The position numbers and the translations under genes were made by a program. Shown piece after piece: positions 1 to 5,079 of a stretch of 5,079 bases of DNA (position 1 is its first letter; each line of letters opens with the position of its first letter). Below the pieces are notes generated by a model that saw only the letters and a program-made list of their open reading frames with translations, ran no database searches and was not told the DNA's origin. The stretch lies in assembly GCA_947484535.1 (NCBI GenBank), contig CANKPO010000134.1:1-5079 (forward strand). Direction: 5' to 3'. The stretch comes from Caulobacteraceae bacterium. GTDB lineage: Bacteria > Pseudomonadota > Alphaproteobacteria > Caulobacterales > Caulobacteraceae.

Positions 1-14
1 GCGGCAATGCGGGG

Positions 15-45
15 TTGATGACAGGGTGTAAGCCGCGTTTATAGT
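15..45 (+). promoter_or_regulatory. Possible sigma-70-type promoter of the MaoC gene
   Basis: A TTGATG hexamer at 15-20 (close to the -35 consensus TTGACA) is followed by the AT-rich run TTTATAGT at 38-45. Reading the -10 as TTTATA (38-43) gives a 17-base spacer; reading it as TATAGT (40-45) gives a better hexamer but a 19-base spacer. This is the only AT-rich patch in the GC-rich leader and it lies about 40 bases before the start codon, where a promoter is expected. The call rests on hexamer likeness alone. Alphaproteobacterial promoters are often poorly conserved, and the real promoter could lie left of the window. Confidence 0.35.
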
Positions 46-72
46 GACCTGAAACCAACCCACACCCCGCCC

Positions 73-79
73 AAGGAGG
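73..79 (+). promoter_or_regulatory. Strong ribosome binding site of the MaoC gene
   Basis: AAGGAGG at 73-79 is a near-perfect complement of the 16S rRNA 3' end and stands 5 bases before the ATG at 85. It fixes the start codon of the hydratase gene and suggests efficient translation. Confidence 0.85.
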
Positions 80-84
80 CCACC

Positions 85-936
85 ATGTCCATTTCCTACC
101 CCGCTATTCTGGACCTCAAGACCGAGGGTCAGGCCTTTTCCTGGGGTGACCGCGAGACCATGCTCTATGCGCTCGGCATTGGCATGGGCACCGACCCGAT
201 GAATGCTGACGAGCTGCCCTTCGTCTATGAGAACGACCTCAAGGCCGTCCCGACCCAAGCCACCGTCGCCGCCTGGGGCGCAGGTCCGATGGGCCAGACC
301 GGCATCAACTATCTGATGGTCGTCCATGGCGAGCAGTCCGTGACCTTCCACAAGCCCATGCCGACCGAAGCCTCCATCACCGCCGACAGCCGTATTGTCG
401 GGGCCTATGACAAGGGACCGGGTAAGGGCGCGGTGATCTATACTGAAACCGTCCTGAAGGACGCCAAGACCCACGAAGCCATCGCCACCCTGCTGGGCTC
501 GACCTTCGCGCGCGGTGACGGCGGCTTTGGCGGTCCATCGGACGGCGCACCGGTGCCCCATGAGGTCCCCACCCGCGCACCAGACCAGTCGGTCGATATC
601 CCCACCAAGCCCGATCAGGCCCTGATCTATCGCCTGTCCGGAGACCGCAACCCGCTCCATTCCGACCCAGCCTTCGCAACGGCAGCGGGCTTTCCGCGCC
701 CGATCCTGCACGGCCTTTGCACCTATGGCATCACCTGCCGCGCCGTGCTGCAGACCTATGCGAGCTATGATCCGGCCAAGATCAAGAGCCACGCCGTACG
801 CTTCTCCTCCCCCGTCTTCCCGGGCGAGACCATCACCGTCGACATGTGGCAAGACGGCGACGTCATCTCCTTCGAAGCCCGCGTCAAGGATCGCGGCGTC
901 ACCGTCATCCGCAATGGCAAGTGCGTGCTGGGCTAA
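85..936 (+). CDS. MaoC-family (R)-specific enoyl-CoA hydratase, double hotdog
   Basis: This 283-residue protein has the length and layout of bacterial hydratase-2 proteins related to the hydratase part of peroxisomal multifunctional enzyme 2. A degenerate N-terminal hotdog half (about residues 10-145) is joined by a Pro/Gly-rich linker (about 144-170) to a C-terminal MaoC half (about 172-283). The C-terminal half carries the hydratase-2 signature YRLSGDRNPLHSDP (182-195), with the expected catalytic pair Asp187 and His192, then GFPRPILHGLCTYG (202-215). The N-terminal YALGIGMG (28-35) is also typical. The family adds water to trans-2-enoyl-CoA to give (3R)-3-hydroxyacyl-CoA in the cytoplasm, in beta-oxidation side routes, sterol or branched-chain catabolism, or supply of polyhydroxyalkanoate monomers; which one applies here cannot be told. 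The start is fixed by AAGGAGG 5 bases upstream. The gene ends in tandem stops (TAA TAG, 934-939). No partner fatty-acid gene is visible; the next gene is convergent and unrelated. The family call is secure, the substrate is unknown. Confidence 0.9.
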   Translation: MSISYPAILDLKTEGQAFSWGDRETMLYALGIGMGTDPMNADELPFVYENDLKAVPTQATVAAWGAGPMGQTGINYLMVVHGEQSVTFHKPMPTEASITADSRIVGAYDKGPGKGAVIYTETVLKDAKTHEAIATLLGSTFARGDGGFGGPSDGAPVPHEVPTRAPDQSVDIPTKPDQALIYRLSGDRNPLHSDPAFATAAGFPRPILHGLCTYGITCRAVLQTYASYDPAKIKSHAVRFSSPVFPGETITVDMWQDGDVISFEARVKDRGVTVIRNGKCVLG

Positions 937-947
937 TAGGTTAGGCG

Positions 948-976
948 TTAGGGGCCTGTCGCGGACAGGTCCCTAA
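948..976. terminator. Hairpin between convergent genes, possible bidirectional terminator
   Basis: TTAGGGGCCTGTC (948-960), a GCG loop, and GACAGGTCCCTAA (964-976) form a 13-base-pair stem. On plus-strand RNA all pairs form, including one G-U wobble (954 with 970). On minus-strand RNA the same position becomes an A-C mismatch, so the hairpin is more stable in the transcript of the hydratase gene. The stem starts 11 bases after its TAA stop and covers the stop codon of the convergent aguB (973-975). Neither side has a T-tract, so it is not a textbook intrinsic terminator. It may stop transcription with Rho or protect 3' ends. The inverted repeat is certain; the role is inferred from its place. 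Confidence 0.6.
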
Positions 977-1842
977 ACCGGCCGCCCCTGTGCCAGTGCG
1001 CCGTAGAGGTCCGGGCGGCGGTCGCGGAAGAATCCCCAGGCGGCGCGGTAGGTGGCGATGAGGTCTAGGTCGAACTTGGCGGTTAGGACGCCCTGTTCTT
1101 CGCCGTCAAAGGCCGCGACCAGATCGCCGCGATGGTCGCTAATGAAGCTGGCGCCATAGAAGCTTTGCCCCCCGCCTGCGCCCGGTTCAAAGCCGATACG
1201 GTTGGCGCCGACCACGGGGATGACGTTCGAGACGGCATGGCCCTGCATGGCGCGGCGCCAAGGATTGCGGGTATCGAGGGTCTCGTCGTGGGGCTCTGAC
1301 CCGATGGCGGTGGGATAGAGCAGGATCTCCGCCCCCTGCAGAGCCATGGCCCGCGCGCATTCGGGATACCACTGGTCCCAGCAGATGCCGACGCCGATGC
1401 GGCCAAAGCGGGTGTCCCAGACCTTGAAGCCCGTATCGCCGGGGCGGAAATAGTATTTCTCCTGATAGCCGGGACCATCGGGGATGTGGCTCTTGCGATA
1501 GACGCCGAGCGCCGAGCCATCGGCATCGAGAATGACGACGCTGTTGAAATAGTGCGGCCCCTCACGCTCGAAGATCGAGACCGGAATGACCACGCCCAGC
1601 TCTGCGGCAATGGGGGCCAGCGCCAGGACGCAAGGGTGCTCGCGCCAAGGATAGGCCTCGGCGAACCAATGTTCCTCTTGAGTGACGCAAAAATAGGGGC
1701 CTTGGAACAGTTCGGACGGCTGGATGACCTGCGCGCCCTTGGCAGCGGCCTCGCGCACCAGATCAATGGTGCGGGCAATATTGGCGGCCATGTCAGGGCC
1801 ATAGGCGGTCTGGAGGGCCGCGACGGTGACAGTGCGGGTCAT
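973..1842 (-). CDS. aguB: N-carbamoylputrescine amidase (nitrilase superfamily)
   Basis: This 289-residue protein of the carbon-nitrogen hydrolase (nitrilase) fold cleaves N-carbamoylputrescine to putrescine, CO2 and ammonia in the cytoplasm, the last step of the agmatine route to putrescine. The Glu-Lys-Cys triad is intact: Glu44 in QPSELFQGPYF, Lys117 in YRKSHIPDGPGYQEKYYF, and the nucleophile Cys154 in GICWDQWYPE. The segments around these residues, including PSELFQGPYFC and KYYFRPGDTGF, and the C-terminal WGFFRDRRPDLYG are characteristic of this amidase subfamily rather than of beta-ureidopropionase or generic nitrilases. The length is normal for the family. The start at 1842 is supported by AGGAG 5 bases upstream and by the family N-terminus (VTVAALQ). 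It overlaps the stop of the upstream agmatine deiminase gene in an ATGA, so the two are co-transcribed and probably translationally coupled. The adjacent AguA makes its substrate, which strengthens the specific call. The TAG stop lies inside the hairpin shared with the convergent hydratase gene. Confidence 0.95.
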   Translation of the reverse strand: MTRTVTVAALQTAYGPDMAANIARTIDLVREAAAKGAQVIQPSELFQGPYFCVTQEEHWFAEAYPWREHPCVLALAPIAAELGVVIPVSIFEREGPHYFNSVVILDADGSALGVYRKSHIPDGPGYQEKYYFRPGDTGFKVWDTRFGRIGVGICWDQWYPECARAMALQGAEILLYPTAIGSEPHDETLDTRNPWRRAMQGHAVSNVIPVVGANRIGFEPGAGGGQSFYGASFISDHRGDLVAAFDGEEQGVLTAKFDLDLIATYRAAWGFFRDRRPDLYGALAQGRPV

Positions 1843-2843
1843 GCGGGCTCCTGCTGGCTGATACAGTGGAACGAACCACCGCCGGTTAGGATGGCCTTGG
1901 AGGGCAGACCAATCACGGTGCGCTCTGGAAACAGGCTTCTGAGGGCCTCGACCGCATAGGGGCCAGAGGTCCCATCATAGATCGGCACGATTACCGCCGC
2001 GTTGGCGATCAGGAAATTCATGTGCGAGGCGGGAACGGCTTGCCCATCCTCATCCTCAATCCGTCCGGGCGAGGCCACGCGAACCACCTGTAGGGGCGCA
2101 CCGCGCTCGGTGGTGTAGCCCGACAGTTGCCGCGCGGTCTGGTCATAGAGGTCGGCATTGGGATCGGCGCGGCCAAAGGCGATGGGACAGGCGACCACGC
2201 CCGGAGCCACAAATCGCGCCAGATTATCGACATGACCATCGGTGTGATCATTGGCCAGGCCATCATCGAGCCAGTGAACCTTCTTGGCCCCCAAGGTCCG
2301 GGCAAGGGCGGCCTCAGCATCGGCCTCGGTCCAGCCGGGATTGCGGTTGGGATTGAGCAGACATTGGCGCGTGGTCAGCATCTCGCCAAAGCCGTCATGA
2401 TCCAGCGCGCCGCCTTCGAGAATGAAATCGGCCATTTCGAGCGGGACGCCAGAGGCGGCCGCGATCTGATCGGCCACCAGCTCGTCACCGGGAAAATCGT
2501 ACTTGCCGCCCCAGCCATTGAAGACAAAGCCCTCGGCCAGCTCGGCATCGCCCTTCTTGAGGAAGATCGGACCGGTGTCGCGTAGCCAGACATCGCCGAA
2601 CTGCGCGCGGACCAGCTCGATGCCAGGAGCCGTGCCGATCAGCAACCGCGCCGTGGCCTCGGCCTCATCGCCGCAGACCATCAGCCGCACCCGCTCTGCG
2701 CCCGGACCAGCCAGCGCAAGGGCCAGAGCCGCAACCTCAGCCTGGGCGGCCTCATAGTGATCCAGCCAGATGTCTGCATGGCTTGGAAAACCGAGCCACA
2801 TGGCGCGGTGCGGGGACCATTCAGCAGGGACAAGACGGGGCAT
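1839..2843 (-). CDS. aguA: Agmatine deiminase (peptidyl-arginine deiminase family)
   Basis: This 334-residue enzyme hydrolyses agmatine to N-carbamoylputrescine and ammonia in the cytoplasm and so feeds AguB, encoded directly downstream. Landmarks of the porphyromonas-type peptidyl-arginine deiminase / agmatine deiminase fold are all present: the N-terminal LVPAEWSPHRAMWLGFP (4-20), DVWLRDTGPIF (84-94), the ILEGGALDHDGFGE stretch (141-154) with Glu143, NDHTDGHVDNLARF (198-211) with the catalytic His204, and the C-terminal GGGSFHC with the nucleophilic Cys327. The frame stays open upstream to an ATG at 2957, but I place the start at 2843. The family homology begins there (MPRLVPAEW), the extra 38 residues look nothing like the family, and the longer form would have to be read across the intrinsic terminator of the upstream gene. 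The cost of this choice is a weak Shine-Dalgarno (only GGAA about 7 bases upstream). The stop overlaps aguB by 4 bases (ATGA). A deiminase acting on free arginine or peptides is less likely, given the adjacent aguB. Confidence 0.93.
   Translation of the reverse strand: MPRLVPAEWSPHRAMWLGFPSHADIWLDHYEAAQAEVAALALALAGPGAERVRLMVCGDEAEATARLLIGTAPGIELVRAQFGDVWLRDTGPIFLKKGDAELAEGFVFNGWGGKYDFPGDELVADQIAAASGVPLEMADFILEGGALDHDGFGEMLTTRQCLLNPNRNPGWTEADAEAALARTLGAKKVHWLDDGLANDHTDGHVDNLARFVAPGVVACPIAFGRADPNADLYDQTARQLSGYTTERGAPLQVVRVASPGRIEDEDGQAVPASHMNFLIANAAVIVPIYDGTSGPYAVEALRSLFPERTVIGLPSKAILTGGGSFHCISQQEPA
1848..1852 (-). promoter_or_regulatory. Ribosome binding site of aguB inside aguA
   Basis: AGGAG on the minus strand (CTCCT at 1848-1852 on the plus strand) lies 5 bases before the aguB ATG, within the last codons of aguA. 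Together with the ATGA stop/start overlap at 1839-1842 it supports reinitiation or coupled translation of aguB after aguA. Confidence 0.8.
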
Positions 2844-2879
2844 AGAATTTCCAAACTCGGGACGACAGGACGCCACCCT

Positions 2880-2908
2880 CCATTGCCGCTGCATATGGGA
2901 GGGGTCAA
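2880..2908 (-). promoter_or_regulatory. Weak candidate promoter for aguAB
   Basis: On the minus strand TTGACC (2903-2908) matches the -35 consensus at five of six positions and lies just past the receptor gene's terminator, some 60 bases before the aguA start. A 17-base spacer leads to CAATGG (2880-2885), a poor -10. The short gap between the terminator and aguA (2844-2914) must hold the aguAB promoter if the terminator is efficient, which is the main argument for it. The exact hexamers are uncertain. Confidence 0.25.
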
Positions 2909-2914
2909 GCCATG

Positions 2915-2945
2915 AAAAAAGGGCGGCCCCCGCAAGGAGCCGCCC
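2915..2945 (-). terminator. Rho-independent terminator of the TonB-dependent receptor gene
   Basis: On the minus strand, GGGCGGCTCC (2945-2936), loop TTGCG, and GGGGCCGCCC (2930-2921) form a 10-base-pair GC-rich stem with one G-U pair, followed at once by six T residues (2920-2915). This is a textbook intrinsic terminator, about 30 bases after the receptor stop codon. It separates the receptor's transcript from aguAB on the same strand. Confidence 0.9.
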
Positions 2946-2953
2946 CAATCTCG

Positions 2954-2972
2954 TCAAAACGGGCTGTTTTGA
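2954..2972 (-). repeat. Short perfect inverted repeat just after the receptor stop codon
   Basis: TCAAAAC (2954-2960), loop GGGCT, GTTTTGA (2966-2972) is a perfect 7-base-pair inverted repeat that begins one base past the receptor's TAA stop (2974-2976). It sits directly before the strong GC-rich terminator, so the 3' end of the message would carry two hairpins in tandem. It may help 3'-end stability or be incidental; it is AT-rich and weak alone. Confidence 0.5.
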
Positions 2973-2973
2973 T

Positions 2974-5079
2974 TTAGAACGCCGAACGCAGGGTCAGGAC
3001 GACCGCACGGGGGTAGCCAGGCTGGAACGAACCGGCCGAGCTGCCCGAACCCGAAGAGACGTCGCCGAGATATTTCTCGTCGAGCAGATTCTTGACGTTC
3101 AACTGCAGCGAGGACTTGGCGACCCCAATCTGCGGCAGGACGTAACGGACATTGGCGTCCCACAGGGTATAGGCGGGAGCCTTTTCGGTATTCAGGTCGT
3201 TAGAATAGCGGTCACCGACCTGCTTGCCCTGAAGACCGAACGAGAAGTCACCAATCTTATACTCGGCACGCAGGCTGACCTGCAGCTTTGGAATTTCGAC
3301 CAGTTCCTTGCCCTTGGTGGCGATGATCGCACCGTTCAGGCCGTTTGGCAGGTTCGACTGAAGTTCGGTGTCGATATAGGAGGCCGACGCATAGAGCGAC
3401 AGACCATCCAATGGCTCCCAACCGACTTGGCCGTCAACGCCCTTGAGCTCAACCTTACCCACGTTACGCGAGTTGAAGATGCCGTTCTCTTCATCGTAGG
3501 TGCGCACGATGCGGTTTTCGAACGAGTTCGAGAAGATCGCGACCGCGCCCACAACCGTACCGGTCTGATAACGATAGCCGATATCGAAGGCCGTGGTGGT
3601 TTCAGGCGCAGGATTGACCAGCTTTTGGTCGTACAGGTCGTCCGTACGCGGCGCAGAGATGCTTGCCGCATAGCTCATATAGACGGTCTGATTGTCGGCC
3701 AGTTCATAGCTCAAGCCAAGGTTCGGGAGAACCTTATTATACTTGCGCGTGAAGCTGCGAGGCGCGCCGTACTTGTTGGCGGCGCTGGAGTTCTGCGCGC
3801 TCGATACGAAGCTGACCAGACCGGCTGCATCGGTAGAGGTTGGAGCCTGGGTGGTGCAGTAGGCGTTGAACGTATCGCGCTGATAGCAGAAGTTCGTCAT
3901 ATTACGCTGGAAGTAAGGCGCACGGACACCGGCATTGACCAGCAGCCTGTCAGAGAAATAACGCGCGCGATATTCAACAGCGAACTGGTTCAGATCCGCG
4001 ATGGACAGACGGTCGCGGCGACGCAGGATGGTGCCATCGGTCAGACGGATGGGGTTGCCGAAGCTGTCCTTGCCGCCGAACACATTGGTTGGATCACCCG
4101 CGGCATTGAAAGGCACAGCCTCACCGGTCTGACGGTGAATACCGTGGTCATAGGTATAGGCGACGCGGACGTTGCTGCTGTCTGACAGCTTGTAGATCAA
4201 GGACGAGGTGACGCCCACGCGGTGGGTGTTGGTCGTGTTCGGCCAGTAGAGCAGCACGGTATCGAGCGAGTCGCCGTCACCGTTCAGGTCAGTTGGGGTC
4301 CGGAATTGGGCGTCCGTTTCCCTAAACACGGTGCGGCCACCGCCATTAGCCATCACATACTGGAAGGAAGGGTCGATGGTCGCGCGCAGCTTGTCCGACA
4401 GGGTGAAGCTGCTCTGGCCCCGGATGTTGCCGGTGTTCGAAGGATTGATGTTGTTGCGATAGAAGTTCGAGCAGCTGGTATCGACCTGAGCCGTACCGCC
4501 CGCCACGGCGCTCGCCGAAGGACGAACGCAGGTGCTGTCATAGACGGGGATGGTGTTGGTGTTGAACTGAGCGAGTGTCGCGCGACGAAGGAAGTTGTTG
4601 CGGTTCTCATTGTAGTTGAACATCAGGCTCATAAAGTCGCCATTGCTCAGCTCTTGATAGAGGCGGCCATTGAGCTGTGTCTTGTCGATGCCGCCGGGGC
4701 CCATGAACAGGTCGTTGGTCGCCTTAGCGGCTGTGAAGTAGGCCGTCGTGCCGAAGGGACCGACAGCGCCGGTGTCAACCCGCGCAAAGACGCGGCGGAA
4801 ATTCTCGGTACCGCCCTGAAGGGTGATCGCCGCGCCCATATCTTGCTTCGGCTTTGACGAAACGTAGTTGATCGTGCCACCGGCTGCGGCTGCGGTTGGG
4901 CTATCGACGTCGGTGGTGCCGAGGTTGACGGTCACGCGGTCGACCAGTTCGGAGTCCAACTGCTGGTTCGAATAGATCGCGTAGTTGCCGGTGTCGTTCA
5001 GTGGAATGCCGTCTTGCAACAGGGCGATACGCTGCGAGTCAAAGCCGCGCAGGGTGATGTCACCACCAGCAGAGCCGTA
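2974..5079 (-). CDS. TonB-dependent outer-membrane receptor, N-terminus outside window
   Basis: The frame is open to the right edge, giving 701 residues of a gated 22-strand-type beta-barrel. The signal peptide, any TonB box and the first part of the plug are missing. The visible plug contains DITLRGFDSQRI (residues 7-18 of the visible part), LLQDGIPLND (20-29) and, near its end, GGTINYVSSKP (67-77). The barrel follows, with alternating aromatic/polar strands and long loops. Near the C-terminus are NVKNLLDEKYLGDV (641-654 when counted from the first LQDG leucine) and a Gly/Ser-rich loop. The protein ends in RSAF, whose terminal Phe is the usual BAM recognition signal. The plug motif is of the FecA/siderophore-receptor style, and the family takes up ferric siderophores, cobalamin, sugars or other bulky substrates using TonB-ExbBD energy. 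The substrate is not deducible here. A TTG at 5017-5019 is an internal leucine codon, not a start, because plug sequence continues upstream. Odd points are an acidic DLNGDGDSLD loop (4261-4290) and two cysteine pairs. A tandem hairpin and intrinsic terminator follow the stop. Confidence 0.93.
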   Translation of the reverse strand, partial: YGSAGGDITLRGFDSQRIALLQDGIPLNDTGNYAIYSNQQLDSELVDRVTVNLGTTDVDSPTAAAAGGTINYVSSKPKQDMGAAITLQGGTENFRRVFARVDTGAVGPFGTTAYFTAAKATNDLFMGPGGIDKTQLNGRLYQELSNGDFMSLMFNYNENRNNFLRRATLAQFNTNTIPVYDSTCVRPSASAVAGGTAQVDTSCSNFYRNNINPSNTGNIRGQSSFTLSDKLRATIDPSFQYVMANGGGRTVFRETDAQFRTPTDLNGDGDSLDTVLLYWPNTTNTHRVGVTSSLIYKLSDSSNVRVAYTYDHGIHRQTGEAVPFNAAGDPTNVFGGKDSFGNPIRLTDGTILRRRDRLSIADLNQFAVEYRARYFSDRLLVNAGVRAPYFQRNMTNFCYQRDTFNAYCTTQAPTSTDAAGLVSFVSSAQNSSAANKYGAPRSFTRKYNKVLPNLGLSYELADNQTVYMSYAASISAPRTDDLYDQKLVNPAPETTTAFDIGYRYQTGTVVGAVAIFSNSFENRIVRTYDEENGIFNSRNVGKVELKGVDGQVGWEPLDGLSLYASASYIDTELQSNLPNGLNGAIIATKGKELVEIPKLQVSLRAEYKIGDFSFGLQGKQVGDRYSNDLNTEKAPAYTLWDANVRYVLPQIGVAKSSLQLNVKNLLDEKYLGDVSSGSGSSAGSFQPGYPRAVVLTLRSAF
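4261..4290 (-). other. Acidic calcium-site-like loop in the receptor
   Basis: These bases encode DLNGDGDSLD within the receptor barrel. The spacing D-x-N-x-D-G-D-x-x-D matches the ligand pattern of EF-hand-like or dockerin-type calcium loops. It lies between two barrel strands, in what is probably an extracellular loop. Calcium binding is inferred from the pattern alone; similar acidic loops may be common in receptors of this clade. Confidence 0.45.

Noticed and set aside
9..70. Inverted pair GCGGGGT (9-15) and ACCCCGC (64-70) flanking the candidate promoter of the hydratase gene
   Set aside because: The arms are only 7 bases, GC-rich and 48 bases apart, which is easily chance in this composition; no operator can be claimed.
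1083..1802. Minus-strand open frame of 239 codons overlapping aguB in another frame
   Set aside because: It is rich in Ser, Arg, Ala and Pro as expected for an out-of-frame reading of GC-rich coding sequence, while the aguB frame has an intact catalytic triad.
2841..2894. Alternative aguA start at the ATG at 2894
   Set aside because: It has no Shine-Dalgarno, and the added 17 residues lack family likeness; the start at 2843 matches the family N-terminus.
2770..4185. Long plus-strand open frame of 471 codons opposite aguA and the receptor
   Set aside because: It starts inside aguA, crosses the intergenic terminator and lies antisense to clearly real genes. Its product has no recognisable family and the composition of a reversed GC-rich gene.
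4222..4857. Plus-strand open frame of 211 codons opposite the receptor
   Set aside because: It is fully antisense to conserved receptor sequence, with no ribosome binding site noted and no family likeness; a product of GC-rich codon bias.
2974..5019. TTG at 5017-5019 as the start of a complete 681-residue receptor
   Set aside because: Upstream codons in the same frame encode a typical plug motif (ITLRGFDSQR) to the window edge, so the TTG is an internal Leu and the gene is cut by the window.

Overview
The window looks like an ordinary chromosomal stretch from a GC-rich Gram-negative bacterium. It is most likely an alphaproteobacterium of the Caulobacteraceae or sphingomonad type. This is inferred from codon use, the large TonB-dependent receptor with its style of plug and loops, and the agmatine deiminase / N-carbamoylputrescine amidase pair; the genus cannot be fixed from sequence reading alone. 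There are four protein genes, no RNA genes, no mobile element and no CRISPR array.

Layout: bases 1-84 are an upstream region with a plausible promoter and a strong Shine-Dalgarno site. They lead into a plus-strand MaoC-type (hotdog) enoyl-CoA hydratase (85-936). This gene converges on a minus-strand pair. A compact hairpin at 948-976 lies between them and overlaps the stop codon of the minus-strand gene. The minus-strand pair is aguA (agmatine deiminase, true start most likely at 2843) followed by aguB (N-carbamoylputrescine amidase, 973-1842), joined by an ATGA overlap. Upstream of aguA, also on the minus strand, a large TonB-dependent outer-membrane receptor gene runs in from the right edge (2974-5079). 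It lacks its 5' end and is followed by a strong intrinsic terminator (2915-2945).

Functionally, AguA turns agmatine into N-carbamoylputrescine and AguB turns that into putrescine, CO2 and ammonia. Together they form the two-step ADC/agmatine branch of putrescine synthesis, downstream of an arginine decarboxylase that is not in this window. The MaoC protein probably hydrates trans-2-enoyl-CoA to (R)-3-hydroxyacyl-CoA and has no evident link to the polyamine genes. The receptor would take up a siderophore or another large substrate through the outer membrane; its substrate cannot be read from the sequence. The terminator after it argues that it is transcribed separately from aguAB.

I did not find a new biological system here. 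The points most worth a second look are the start-site correction of aguA, the strand-asymmetric hairpin at the convergent junction, and the acidic calcium-site-like loop and paired cysteines in the receptor.
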